A stretch of DNA of 64,000 nt from an uncultured Ruegeria sp. (GCF_947500045.1 NZ_CANMQQ010000002.1:62001-126000); one strand, 5' to 3'; shown: positions 19,723 through 28,146, counted from the stretch's first letter. The notes: generated by a model not told the origin, from the letters alone. Numbers and translations: made by a program.

Positions 19723-20811
19723 ATGCCCAACCGTTCGCAGATACAGGCCCGCGCCGCGATGATGCGTGTCCGGTTCGAGGCCGCGGGTGCCCATGTGGTC
19801 GATACGCCTTTGTTGCAACCGGCGGGGATGCTGCTGGATCTTTATGGCGAAGATATCCGCGCACGCGCCTATGTCACCTCCGACGCGTTGCGGGGCGAGC
19901 AGATGCTACGCCCGGATTTCACTCTGCCGGTGGTGCAGATGCACATGTCCGAAGGGGCAGAACCTGCGCGCTACACCTATTCTGGCGAGGTTTTTCGCCG
20001 TCAGGAACACGACCCGGATCGGGCGAACGAGTATATTCAGGTCGGGTATGAGGTGTTTGATCGCGAAGATCCCGCTGGCGCCGACGCCGAGGTGTTCTCG
20101 TTATTTGCCTTGCAACTGCGCGGTTTGCCGTTGCGTGCGGCGACGGGTGATATCGGTATTCTGACGGCTGCCGTCGCGGGGCTGAAAACAACCGACCGTC
20201 GCAAGGCTGCACTCATGCGGCATCTCTGGCGACCACGCCGCTTCCGTGTTCTGTTGGACAGATATGCCGGGCGCAAACCGGGCCCCGAAGGTCGCGATGC
20301 GCTGTTGGACGCGGCTGATCCATTGGCCATTGATGCACCAATGATCGGTAAGCGCCGAGCGCCAGAAATCTTCGAGCGGATTGAGGCGTTGCGCGAAGAC
20401 CGCACCGCGCCGCCGATTTCGGACAATGAGCTGGCCGGGCTAGAAACGCTGCTGAATGTGCGCGAGACGATGCCTTTCGCTTTGGAACAACTGCGCGACG
20501 TGGCGGTCGACTTGCCGCAGATTACGCCAGCTCTGGATCGGCTAGAGGCCCGCATTGCCGCCCTGCAGGCGCGGGGTGTGGATGTGGACCGGTTGGATTT
20601 TGAGGCCTCCTACGGCCGGACCTCAATGGAATATTACGACGGTTTCGTTTTTGGTTTCTACGCCGAAGGCCGCCCAGATCTGCCACCGGTTGCAACTGGT
20701 GGGCGCTATGACGCGCTGACCCGACAGTTGGGCGACGGGGTCGAGATACCCGCCATTGGTGGCGTAATCCGCCCAGACCTGATGCTGGAACTTGAGGAGG
20801 CCGCGCAATGA
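19723..20811 (+). CDS. hisZ: ATP phosphoribosyltransferase regulatory subunit HisZ
   Basis: 362 residues, a HisS paralogue with the class II core (RPDFTLPVVQMHMSEG, YTYSGEVFRRQ) but no anticodon-binding domain. HisZ pairs with short-form HisG to make the octameric enzyme and confers histidine feedback control. It starts 3 bp after hisS and overlaps hisG by 4 bp (ATGA). The adjacent paralogues hisS and hisZ fit an old tandem duplication (inference). Confidence 0.93.
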   Translation: MPNRSQIQARAAMMRVRFEAAGAHVVDTPLLQPAGMLLDLYGEDIRARAYVTSDALRGEQMLRPDFTLPVVQMHMSEGAEPARYTYSGEVFRRQEHDPDRANEYIQVGYEVFDREDPAGADAEVFSLFALQLRGLPLRAATGDIGILTAAVAGLKTTDRRKAALMRHLWRPRRFRVLLDRYAGRKPGPEGRDALLDAADPLAIDAPMIGKRRAPEIFERIEALREDRTAPPISDNELAGLETLLNVRETMPFALEQLRDVAVDLPQITPALDRLEARIAALQARGVDVDRLDFEASYGRTSMEYYDGFVFGFYAEGRPDLPPVATGGRYDALTRQLGDGVEIPAIGGVIRPDLMLELEEAAQ

Positions 20812-21497
20812 GCTTGAAACTGGGCGTGCCTTCGAAGGGCCGGTTGATGGACAAGACCTTCGCATGGTTCGAAAAGTGCGGCATCGCCTTGTCGCGCAGT
20901 GGGTCGGACCGGGAATATGCGGGCAAGGTCGAAGGGATCGACAACGTATCGCTGATCCTGCTGTCCGCCGGAGAAATCCCGCGCGAACTGGCCACGGGAC
21001 GTATTCATTTGGGCGTGACCGGCATTGATCTAGTGCATGAGAAATTGCCGCGCTGGGAACAGCAGGTTGAAGAGGTCGCGCCTTTGGGGTTCGGCAAGGC
21101 CGACCTGATCATTGCAACGCCGGCTTGTTGGGTCGACGTGGATACGCTGGACGATCTGGATGCTGCGGCAGCTGGTTTTCGTAAAGCACACGGTCACCGA
21201 TTGCGTATCGCCACCAAATACCACCGTCTGGTTCGGGAATTCCTGACCGACGCGGGCGTGGCCGATTACACTTTGGTCGACAGTCAGGGCGCGACCGAAG
21301 GCACGGTGGTGAATGAAACCGCCGAGGCGATTGCGGATATCACCTCGACAGGTGAAACCTTGCGGGCGAACCACCTGAAGATCTTGTCAGACGGGTTGAT
21401 CCTACAATCGCAGGCGACCTTGTGGCGTAGCCGGATCGCGAAATATGACCCGGACGAAAAAGCGGTTCTGAATGAACTGCTGGACAGGTTGGCCTAA
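20808..21497 (+). CDS. hisG: ATP phosphoribosyltransferase, short-form catalytic subunit
   Basis: 229 residues, the short HisG form lacking the regulatory C-terminal domain, consistent with hisZ next to it. The start LKLGVPSKGRLMDKT and the late DSQGATEGTVVNETAEAIAD segment (PRPP-binding region) are characteristic. It catalyses the first step of histidine biosynthesis, ATP plus PRPP to phosphoribosyl-ATP. Its stop overlaps the convergent DUF1489 gene by 4 bp. Confidence 0.95.
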   Translation: MSLKLGVPSKGRLMDKTFAWFEKCGIALSRSGSDREYAGKVEGIDNVSLILLSAGEIPRELATGRIHLGVTGIDLVHEKLPRWEQQVEEVAPLGFGKADLIIATPACWVDVDTLDDLDAAAAGFRKAHGHRLRIATKYHRLVREFLTDAGVADYTLVDSQGATEGTVVNETAEAIADITSTGETLRANHLKILSDGLILQSQATLWRSRIAKYDPDEKAVLNELLDRLA

Positions 21498-21952
21498 AGA
21501 ACTCCGATATCCGCCAGAGCGCGGTTCAGATCGTCGGGCAGGGCATCGTCCTGCTCGCGCCCCTTGGACAGATCAGCAGGGGTGTCCTCGGGTTTCAGAT
21601 AGCGCCAACCCTGAAAAGGACGTTTCAATGCGTTCTGCGTGCGATGCACATCGGGGTCAAGCACGATGGCGCAGCGGCGGATACCATCCTCGCCGCGGAC
21701 CTCGTCCAGCCGCAGGATACGCTGGCGGCATTGGACGACACCTTTGACCACCCAATAGATTGATCCGCCATTCAGAATCTCAGCCTCGCGCTTTGGCCAC
21801 ATGCGCGTGACATGGCGCGGGTTGCCATCTTCGTAGAGTGGTTTGCGGCTGTCCTGCCATGCGATCAGCGTGTCGACGCTTTCCGATCCGACCGAGAGTT
21901 TTATGAGGTTTACATACTTATCCACAGTTTTCCCACAGAGTCGTCCATCCAC
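21494..21952 (-). CDS. DUF1489 family protein
   Basis: 152 residues from the outermost ATG. The family usually begins near NLIKLSVG, so GTG at 21923-21925 (giving about 143 residues) may be the true start; that GTG lies inside the DnaA-like box at 21918-21926. The body has WQDSRKPLYEDG, HVTRMWPKREAEIL, GGSIYWVVKG and RPFQGWRYL, all conserved in this alphaproteobacterial family of unknown function. It is convergent with hisG (4-bp overlap) and divergent from nrdJ. Confidence 0.82.
   Translation of the reverse strand: MDGRLCGKTVDKYVNLIKLSVGSESVDTLIAWQDSRKPLYEDGNPRHVTRMWPKREAEILNGGSIYWVVKGVVQCRQRILRLDEVRGEDGIRRCAIVLDPDVHRTQNALKRPFQGWRYLKPEDTPADLSKGREQDDALPDDLNRALADIGVL
21918..21926 (+). promoter_or_regulatory. 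DnaA-box-like site upstream of nrdJ
   Basis: TTATCCACA, a perfect consensus DnaA box, followed by a one-mismatch copy TTTCCCACA at 21929-21937. It lies 114 bp before the nrdJ ATG and inside the 5' end of the DUF1489 frame. DnaA is known to regulate ribonucleotide reductase genes in E. coli. Use of this site here is inference. Confidence 0.4.
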
Positions 21953-22002
21953 TATCTATCCATTGTAGCTCATGCACGATTGTCATCAAGGTATAGTGGA
22001 TG
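21946..22002. promoter_or_regulatory. Inverted repeat in nrdJ promoter, possible NrdR sites
   Basis: CATCCACTAT (21946-21955) is repeated exactly in inverse as ATAGTGGATG (21993-22002). The arms extend loosely (CACTATCTATC and GATAGT). NrdR, which represses ribonucleotide reductase operons, binds paired boxes built around CACTATATAT-like cores; these copies match that core only partly. Their place between DUF1489 and the nrdJ start supports a regulatory role. Confidence 0.35.
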
Positions 22003-22039
22003 ATAGTCTGTATTCCTCTTTCAGAACAGGGAATCGCCA

Positions 22040-24325
22040 ATGAGCCGCTTTGCCGCCCCCATCGCCGAGCAAATCTGGGACATGAAATACCGCTTCAAAC
22101 AGGCGGATGGAACACCCATCGATCAGACGGTTGAGGACAGCTGGCGACGCATCGCCCGCGATCTGGCGCGGGTGGAGAAAGACCCGGCGCATTGGGAGGA
22201 GAAGTTCTTTGAGGCGCTGGAGGATTTCAAATACCTCCCAGCCGGTCGTATCACCGCAGGCGCAGGAACCGCGCGGCAGGTCACCCTGTTCAATTGCTTT
22301 GTCATGGGCACTGTGCCCGACAGCATGGGTGGCATTTTTGATATGCTGAAAGAGGCCGCGCTGACCATGCAGCAGGGTGGGGGGATCGGGTACGATTTCT
22401 CGACAATCCGCCCGCGTGGTGCGGACGTAAAAGGGGTTGCGGCGGATGCGTCCGGCCCGCTGAGCTTTATGGACGTCTGGGACGCCATGTGCCGCACGAT
22501 CATGTCCGCGGGTTCGCGTCGTGGGGCGATGATGGCAACCATGCGTTGCGACCATCCGGATATCGAACAGTTCATCACCGCCAAGTCTGACCCGGCGCGG
22601 TTGCGCATGTTCAACATGTCAGTGCTGGTGACCGATCCATTCATGGAGGCCGTCAAGGCCGACGGCCAGTGGGAGCTGGTGTTCGACGACAAGGTTTACC
22701 AAACAGTTCAGGCGCGTGATCTGTGGAACAAGATCATGCAGGCCACCTATGACTACGCCGAGCCTGGCGTGATCTTCATCGATCGTATAAATCAGGCCAA
22801 CAACCTGAACTATGTCGAGACCATCTCGGCGACTAATCCATGCGGTGAACAACCGCTTCCTCCTTATGGCGCCTGCCTGCTGGGTTCGATTAACCTGGCG
22901 CGGCTGGTGACCGAACCGTTCGAGGATGCGGCGCATCTGGACGAAGATGCTCTGCAGGAACTGGTCGCCACTGCCGTTCGCATGATGGACAATGTGGTGG
23001 ATGCGTCGAAATTCCCGCTGGCCGAACAAGAGGCCGAAGCGCAAGACAAGCGCCGCATCGGGCTCGGCGTGACAGGTCTGGCTGATGCGCTGCTGATGCT
23101 GGGCCTGCGCTATGGCTCAGACGAAGCGGCGCGTCAGACTGAGAGCTGGTTGAAAGCGATCGCCCGCGCCGCGTATCTGGCGTCGGTCGACTTGGCCAAG
23201 GACAAGGGGGCATTTCCCCTCTTCGATGCCGAAAAATACCTGGCCAGCGGCACGATGCTGCAGATGGACGACGACGTGCGCGACGCCATCCGTGAACATG
23301 GCATCCGTAACGCGTTGTTGACGTCGATTGCCCCGACTGGGACGATTTCCTTGTATGCGGGCAATGTGTCTTCGGGGATCGAACCGGTCTTTGCATATTC
23401 CTACACTCGAAAGGTGTTGCAGAAGGATGGTTCACGCACCGAAGAAGAGGTTGTCGACTACGCGGTCCAGATGTGGCGCGACAAGTTCGGTGATAAGGAT
23501 CTACCGGATTATTTCGTGAACGCGCAGACGTTGTCTCCGTCCGATCACGTCAAGATGCAGGCGGCGGCACAGAAATGGATCGACAGTTCGATCTCGAAGA
23601 CGATCAATTGCCCCGAGGATATCAGTTTTGACGCCTTCAAGGATGTCTACATGCAGGCCTGGGATCAGGGCTGTAAAGGCTGCACGACTTACCGACCCAA
23701 CGATGTGACTGGCTCGGTCCTGACCGTGTCGGAAAGCACCGATAACGCACCTGGCGAAAGTGCCGCTGCACCGCAGGAGGTCAATGGCGGCGAAGTCGTC
23801 TACATGTCCGAACCGCTGGACCGCCCGCAATCGCTGGAGGGGTCGACCTACAAGCTGAAATGGCCCGACAGTGAACATGCGATTTACCTGACGATCAACG
23901 ATATCGTCATTGGTGGCCGTCGCCGTCCGTTCGAAGTGTTCATCAATTCGAAGAATATGGAACACTACGCCTGGACGCTGGCGCTGACGCGGATGATTTC
24001 AGCCGTGTTCCGGCGCGGCGGGGATGTATCATTTGTGGTGGAGGAATTGAAGGCGGTGTTCGACCCGCGCGGAGGAGCCTGGGTCAAAGGCAAGTACATC
24101 CCGTCGATCCTTGCAGCAATCGGCGGCGTGATCGAGCAACATATGGTTGTGATCGGGTTCCTTGAGGGAGAAGGTATGGGTCTGAAGTCTGATCCGCAGG
24201 CACAGGTGGTCAATATGGACCCACCACGCGGCAAAGCATGCCCGTCCTGCGGCCAATTCGACATGGTGATGATCGAAGGATGTATGACCTGTAGAAGTTG
24301 CGGCCATTCCAAATGTGATGGATGA
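22040..24325 (+). CDS. nrdJ: Adenosylcobalamin-dependent (class II) ribonucleotide reductase
   Basis: 761 residues. Redox cysteine C86 lies in LFNCF. NPCGEQPLPPYGACLLGS (about 264-281) holds the radical-site cysteine and the active-site Asn/Glu. FAYSYTRK lies further on. A C-terminal Cys-rich tail (CPSCG then CMTCRSCGHSKC, about 734-760) acts in re-reduction or zinc binding. The enzyme reduces ribonucleoside diphosphates or triphosphates using vitamin B12 and needs no oxygen. It is single and monocistronic, with the candidate DnaA and NrdR sites directly upstream. Confidence 0.94.
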   Translation: MSRFAAPIAEQIWDMKYRFKQADGTPIDQTVEDSWRRIARDLARVEKDPAHWEEKFFEALEDFKYLPAGRITAGAGTARQVTLFNCFVMGTVPDSMGGIFDMLKEAALTMQQGGGIGYDFSTIRPRGADVKGVAADASGPLSFMDVWDAMCRTIMSAGSRRGAMMATMRCDHPDIEQFITAKSDPARLRMFNMSVLVTDPFMEAVKADGQWELVFDDKVYQTVQARDLWNKIMQATYDYAEPGVIFIDRINQANNLNYVETISATNPCGEQPLPPYGACLLGSINLARLVTEPFEDAAHLDEDALQELVATAVRMMDNVVDASKFPLAEQEAEAQDKRRIGLGVTGLADALLMLGLRYGSDEAARQTESWLKAIARAAYLASVDLAKDKGAFPLFDAEKYLASGTMLQMDDDVRDAIREHGIRNALLTSIAPTGTISLYAGNVSSGIEPVFAYSYTRKVLQKDGSRTEEEVVDYAVQMWRDKFGDKDLPDYFVNAQTLSPSDHVKMQAAAQKWIDSSISKTINCPEDISFDAFKDVYMQAWDQGCKGCTTYRPNDVTGSVLTVSESTDNAPGESAAAPQEVNGGEVVYMSEPLDRPQSLEGSTYKLKWPDSEHAIYLTINDIVIGGRRRPFEVFINSKNMEHYAWTLALTRMISAVFRRGGDVSFVVEELKAVFDPRGGAWVKGKYIPSILAAIGGVIEQHMVVIGFLEGEGMGLKSDPQAQVVNMDPPRGKACPSCGQFDMVMIEGCMTCRSCGHSKCDG

Positions 24326-24610
24326 AAATTGATTCAAACTGTTGATCGATTCTCGGTGCCGGCACTCTGAAAGCCGCGTCATTCCAACTGTCATCATCCC
24401 TTTGTTTCTGTTTGGCGCGTACCTCTCGTGTATTGAGGGGAAGGGCCTAATCCTCATTAACTCCGCGCTGGCCGATACTTGACTCAAACATTACCGGTTT
24501 ATGAAGTTTCCCTTAGGTTAGTTGCAACCAGAGGGGCTCCTCCCAATCTGTATGCCACAGCAAGATGTTCGCTTTTGAACTCCAAAAGGTCGCATTCAGG
24601 AGGAGATCCC

Positions 24611-25060
24611 ATGACCAGATATATGACTGCCGGAGCAGCCGCTCTGGCCACGAGCTTAGCCCTCGGAACCGCTGCCTTTGCCGACACCACGCCGGACCTG
24701 CGCGGAACATGGTTGGGGACGTATACGACTGTTCAACCCAGCCACTATTACAAAGGTGATCAGCCCCGCTTTAATCAGGCCGAATGGTTGCTGGACGTAC
24801 AAATGCAGGAAGACAATGTCTTCTGGGGACCCAGCAAGTGGCGTCGCGCGGGCGATACCGTTTGGAATGAATACGAAGCCACCGGAACCATCAGCCTCGA
24901 TGGCTCGGGCGCCATTGGCATGATCGAGACTTCCCCGCTGGTGATCGGCGCAAACGCGTTGATCGATGCGCGGTACGAAGATGGCAAGATATTTGCCGAT
25001 TTCCGTAGCCTGCGAAACGGAACGACCTACAGCACCGTTCTGGAACGTCAGGTGAACTGA
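24611..25060 (+). CDS. Hypothetical periplasmic protein
   Basis: 149 residues from ATG 24611, chosen because AGGAGGAGA lies just upstream (about 24598-24606). The frame is open 44 codons further upstream, but that part lacks a ribosome site. Signal peptide residues 1-24 (ending TAAFA before DTTPD). The mature part starts DLRGTWLGTYTTV and continues with alternating hydrophobic strands (WLLDVQMQEDNVFWG, YEATGTISLDGSGAIGMIE), which suggests a small beta-barrel or lipocalin-like domain. No family is recognised. It is transcribed alone. Confidence 0.7.
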   Translation: MTRYMTAGAAALATSLALGTAAFADTTPDLRGTWLGTYTTVQPSHYYKGDQPRFNQAEWLLDVQMQEDNVFWGPSKWRRAGDTVWNEYEATGTISLDGSGAIGMIETSPLVIGANALIDARYEDGKIFADFRSLRNGTTYSTVLERQVN

Positions 25061-25137
25061 AGCGTCTCTGACCCAAGCGGGGAGGTTAAGGGGGTACGAT
25101 TGCCGCTCATGTTGTGACTGCGGCAAGGAGTAGTAGG

Positions 25138-25575
25138 TTACCCCGCTCGGGTCGGAGCGCTTCTCATGAACACGCGTCTCCACAGGGAGGCGACGGGCCG
25201 GGCGGCGATTTCGCCGCCCGCGACAGGGTCCAGACCACCGCGTTTGAGAATGCGGCGTTCCTCAGCTCGGGTCATCTGGATCTCGCGAACCTTCAGCGCG
25301 GCGTCACGCGCGGTGAGGTAACTGCCGTCCGGCCCAGGTTCCATCCCCGGAATTCCACGCGCCTTCGACCACCACCCGCGCAGCCCGCTGAGCGAGTGTT
25401 TTCGTCCGATCCGGTCATCATCCTGCAGGTGCCAGATTCGCTCGGCCTCGGCCATCGACACCAGCGCGGCGATCGGTTTGCCATAGCGGGTCAGAACAAT
25501 CACCTGACGCGGGTCTTGCGAGAGGGTCGCCAGCTCTCCCAGACGGGCGCGGGCTTGAGAGATGGTCAGGCGCAT
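25138..25575 (-). CDS. Phd/YefM-like DNA-binding protein without toxin partner
   Basis: 145 residues from ATG 25573-25575 (GGAGA lies upstream). Residues 1-50 match the antitoxin Phd/YefM fold: MRLTISQARARLGELA, then VIVLTRYGKPIAALVSMAEAER, including the LTR-x-GKPIAAL core. Instead of a short toxin-binding tail it has about 90 further residues rich in Arg and Trp (SLSGLRGWWSKARG, RRILKRGG). No RelE/Doc/YoeB-sized gene is adjacent on either side. The upstream region carries two TGTACA-type sites 32 bp apart, like operators of this family. A stand-alone regulator is inferred. Confidence 0.6.
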   Translation of the reverse strand: MRLTISQARARLGELATLSQDPRQVIVLTRYGKPIAALVSMAEAERIWHLQDDDRIGRKHSLSGLRGWWSKARGIPGMEPGPDGSYLTARDAALKVREIQMTRAEERRILKRGGLDPVAGGEIAARPVASLWRRVFMRSAPTRAG

Positions 25576-25589
25576 GGGCGAATCTCCGG

Positions 25590-25635
25590 TTGTACGATTC
25601 GAAGGATTAGGGGGCTGAGTGTTGTACAACTCGGA
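25590..25635 (-). promoter_or_regulatory. Paired TGTACA-core operator upstream of the Phd/YefM-like gene
   Basis: TTGTACGATTCG (25590-25601) and TTGTACAACTCG (25622-25633) are spaced 32 bp start to start, about three helical turns. The second lies in the perfect palindrome GTTGTACAAC (25621-25630). YefM/Phd proteins are known to bind TGTACA-type cores in their own promoters. The same pair at the same spacing recurs upstream of pepT. Confidence 0.5.
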
Positions 25636-25992
25636 CAATTCACCCCTAACACAGCGTGCGGGGCCTTCGCAGGTGCAGAAATCCAGCGGAATCTGGCCTG
25701 TGATCCATGTTAGATTTTTTCCGCCCCCAAGCCTCCGCGATGACGCGAATTCTCGAGTTATCCACATGACTCTCCCAGCGGATATCAACAGTTTATCCCC
25801 GGATAAATTTTATGCTGCAGTGCTATTTTCTTGCCGGATCAGGGCGCTGATGTAACAGTCTGGTTACTGCTTCTGATCTTCGGAACAGGGGCGGGATGCA
25901 AGGGCCAAGGGGGCCACGGCGGCGAAGGCGGATTTTAGGATTTGTCCCAAGTTGCAATGGCTTACCGGTGGTGGATCAGATGATCTGGACTT

Positions 25993-26195
25993 CGGTTCGG
26001 CTTAGATGGTCAGCCTCTCAGAAGGTCTGAGCGGGCTGCGACGCGACATAGCGCGTGTGGCAGTCGCCAATGCCTCTTCGGGGGCAGAGGCAACTGGATC
26101 GGAACGCCCCTCGGGCGGATCGAACCGGCAAGGCGTCAGGAGTGTCCGCAAGGATGCATGCAAAGACCGCGTCTGAGCACCTGACGCCTTTTCCT
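25993..26195 (+). ncRNA. Candidate structured RNA with terminal hairpin (unidentified)
   Basis: CGGTTCG (25993-25999) can pair with CGAACCG (26121-26127), closing a domain that contains CTCAGA-AGG-TCTGAG, TGCCTCT-N8-AGAGGCA (about 26071-26092) and CGCCC-CTC-GGGCG hairpins. Directly after, AGGCGTCAGG (26131-26140) pairs with CCTGACGCCT (26180-26189), followed by TTTTCC-type bases, like an intrinsic terminator of an RNA. I tested it by eye against tmRNA, RNase P RNA and SRP RNA and found none of their conserved cores. Strand and ends are inferred from the T-run. Confidence 0.3.
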
Positions 26196-26248
26196 ATTTC
26201 AGAACCTTAGGTTCATACAGGCTACCACGCACCACTCTCCGAACTAGA

Positions 26249-26282
26249 ACGGGGTTCTTTCGCTTGCGCAAAAGAACCCCGT
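26249..26282. terminator. Strong hairpin, possible terminator
   Basis: ACGGGGTTCTTT (26249-26260) pairs perfectly with AAAGAACCCCGT (26271-26282) around CGCTTGCGCA. No long T-run follows on either strand. It lies 122 bp downstream of the minus-strand lipoprotein gene and 60 bp after the candidate RNA, so it may end transcripts from either side. Confidence 0.45.
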
Positions 26283-26404
26283 AAAAGTGTCAGAAATGCA
26301 ATGCCGCGTCTATGCACCTGTGCCGCCAACACTACTCTTGTCGAATGGCTGTGACAACTACATATTGCGGATGGACGTTGCCAATGCGCAACATCCGCTC
26401 ACAA

Positions 26405-26542
26405 TCAGATGTTTTCCTGAACATCCTCAACGGCACCTTGGACGGCTTCGCCAGCCTTTTCGATGTCTTTGCCAGCCCCTTTTGCGGTTTCGCAAGCGGT
26501 CAGTGTGAACAGGGCGAGGCCAATCAGAATTGCGCGGATCAT
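26405..26542 (-). CDS. Entericidin-type small lipoprotein
   Basis: 45 residues, ATG at 26540-26542. The product has a lipoprotein signal peptide with lipobox LTAC (residues 14-17, lipidated C17) followed by ETAKGAGKDIEKAGEAVQGA, the hallmark of entericidin EcnA/EcnB family peptides. These are small membrane lipoproteins induced by stress or stationary phase in enterobacteria; in alphaproteobacteria their role is unclear. GGAGT lies about 5 bases before the ATG. It was too short to stand out as an ordinary open frame. Confidence 0.8.
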   Translation of the reverse strand: MIRAILIGLALFTLTACETAKGAGKDIEKAGEAVQGAVEDVQENI

Positions 26543-26729
26543 CGGTTACTCCATTAGTGCTTGTTTCGAATTGGTTAGCAGCTTTTGGGGGGCAGAGCTA
26601 CAGCTTTTGTAGGGACATCCGGGAGACATCGTTCACGATCCCGGCCTGGCACTTGTTCGCCCGAGATCGCAGGCTGAGCCGGTCGGGAAAAGTTCGATAA
26701 CAACCTGTTAAGATGGGGTGACCGGGGCG

Positions 26730-27071
26730 TTAGCTTGGTTTCTGGCTGCAGAACAGCTCGTAAACCACTTCAAGTATCCGCGCAGGCCGTTCATCCGCCA
26801 ATCTGTAGTAAATTGTCTTACCGTCCCGCCGAGGCACAACCAGCCCTTCAAGTCTGAGGCGTGACAGCTGCTGGGACACGGCCGCCTGTCGGGCGGATAG
26901 CAGTCGTTCCAGCTCGGTCACCGATTTCTCACCGGAAACAAGGTGGCACAGGATCATCAAGCGCCCTTCGTGGCTGATGGCCTTTAGAAAATTCGACGCC
27001 TGTGTGGCGTTCTCGACCATCCGGTCAAGTTCGGCCGGCGACATTTCTTCGGTCATCTGCGGAAGAGCCAT
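26730..27071 (-). CDS. ArsR-family regulator of the SqrR/BigR persulfide-sensing type
   Basis: 113 residues with a winged helix-turn-helix (SVTELERLLSARQAAVSQQLSRL about 50-72, wing RRDGKTIYYRL). It has exactly two cysteines besides no metal-ligand cluster: C42 in LMILCHL and C108 in ELFCSQ. Their 66-residue spacing equals the C41/C107 pair of R. capsulatus SqrR, which forms a tetrasulfide bridge in response to persulfide and then leaves DNA. The BigR-type target genes (metallo-beta-lactamase, YeeE/YedE pair, DUF442) are 13.5 kb away at 40550-42736. It stands alone, 187 bp from the entericidin-like gene. Confidence 0.78.
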   Translation of the reverse strand: MALPQMTEEMSPAELDRMVENATQASNFLKAISHEGRLMILCHLVSGEKSVTELERLLSARQAAVSQQLSRLRLEGLVVPRRDGKTIYYRLADERPARILEVVYELFCSQKPS

Positions 27072-27378
27072 GATCTTTTTCCTTAATTGCTATTGCCCGA
27101 GATCGGGATCGTCTTATGCGACTTCGCTGAGAGTGCCTGTGGTACAATTTCTAGGCATCAATTTCCATATGCACGGATCAAAATAGCGTGATGTGATGAA
27201 CGCGGCATCAACCCACCCAGACAAAACCTCGCGCAGGAAGGCGAACTGGTGGCCGTCAAATCGACGGAATTCATTGGAACACGCAGCCCCCCTTGCAGCC
27301 CCCCTGTGGCAGCACTAAGACTCGGGTAACTCTTCTTCGGGTAATGTCCCGATCCATCGCAAAGCAGGCAGGTTCCAC
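27072..27378. other. Intergenic region upstream of clpP and the ArsR gene
   Basis: 307 bp, divergent. CCCGAGATCGGG at 27096-27107 is a short palindrome 25 bp before the ArsR gene start and could be its own operator. I see no clear heat-shock (CTTGAAA/CCCCAT-type) promoter for clpP and no gene. Confidence 0.5.
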
Positions 27379-28011
27379 ATGTTCGATCCAGTTGACACAT
27401 ATATGAACACTCTCGTCCCCATGGTCGTCGAGCAGACCAGCCGGGGCGAACGCGCGTACGATATCTTTTCGCGCCTTTTGAAAGAACGGATCATTTTCAT
27501 CAATGGCCCGATCCATGACGGGATGAGCCATCTGGTCGTCGCTCAGCTGTTGCATCTTGAGGCGGACAATCCGAACAAAGAAATCTCGATCTACATCAAT
27601 TCGCCCGGCGGTGTGGTAACCAGCGGTTTGTCGATTTACGACACAATGCAGTACATCAAGCCGAAATGTTCCACATTGGTGATCGGTCAGGCGGCCTCGA
27701 TGGGGTCGGTATTGCTGGCCGGGGGCGAGAAAGGGATGCGCTTTTCGCTGCCCAACAGCCGGATCATGGTGCACCAGCCCAGCGGTGGATATCAGGGTCA
27801 AGCAAGCGACATCATGATCCACGCGGCCGAGACTCAGAAACTGAAAGATCGCTTGTATGACATCTATGTGCGTCATACCGGGCAGACCAAAAAGGCGGTT
27901 GAAAAGGCGCTGGATCGCGACAATTTCATGAGCCCGGAAGAAGCCAAGGATTGGGGTCATATCGACGAGATCGTCGAGAACCGCGCCAAAATGGATGGTG
28001 AGGAAGCCTAG
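27379..28011 (+). CDS. clpP: ATP-dependent Clp protease proteolytic subunit
   Basis: 210 residues. The catalytic triad is visible: S107 in GQAASMGS, H132 in MVHQPSGG and D181 in the DRDNFMS segment. The N-terminus [21 protein letters not shown] is typical of bacterial ClpP. It forms the tetradecameric peptidase chamber used by ClpX. clpX follows on the same strand 135 bp downstream, the usual order. Confidence 0.97.
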   Translation: MFDPVDTYMNTLVPMVVEQTSRGERAYDIFSRLLKERIIFINGPIHDGMSHLVVAQLLHLEADNPNKEISIYINSPGGVVTSGLSIYDTMQYIKPKCSTLVIGQAASMGSVLLAGGEKGMRFSLPNSRIMVHQPSGGYQGQASDIMIHAAETQKLKDRLYDIYVRHTGQTKKAVEKALDRDNFMSPEEAKDWGHIDEIVENRAKMDGEEA

Positions 28012-28146
28012 GTTCAAATCCGCGCGCGTCTGGCGTGAGGATTGATTTTGAGATTGTAGCTGCCAGAACGCTGGCCTAAGCTGCAGGCAGATACGGCAAG
28101 CGCGGCCCTGAGAGGGGCTGCTGAGACGGAGCCCGAGGGGTAAAGC

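Larger units (their letters stand above)
25576..26404. other. Long intergenic region with palindromes and a candidate RNA
   Basis: This is the longest stretch without a protein gene (829 bp). From left to right it holds the TGTACA operator pair, a perfect DnaA box TTATCCACA (25758-25766), the inverted repeat TTTATCC-CC-GGATAAA (25792-25807), a strongly folded stretch (about 25990-26195) and a 12-bp hairpin (26249-26282). No frame longer than 60 codons reads like a protein. Confidence 0.6.

Noticed and set aside
25758..25807. Replication origin
   Set aside because: Only one perfect DnaA box and no neighbouring origin-type genes such as dnaA, dnaN, parA or gidA.
25993..26195. Folded region as tmRNA, RNase P RNA or SRP RNA
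   Set aside because: No tag-encoding frame, no GAGGAAAGTCC-type core and no GGAAGG-AGCA loop could be found, so it is left as an unidentified candidate.
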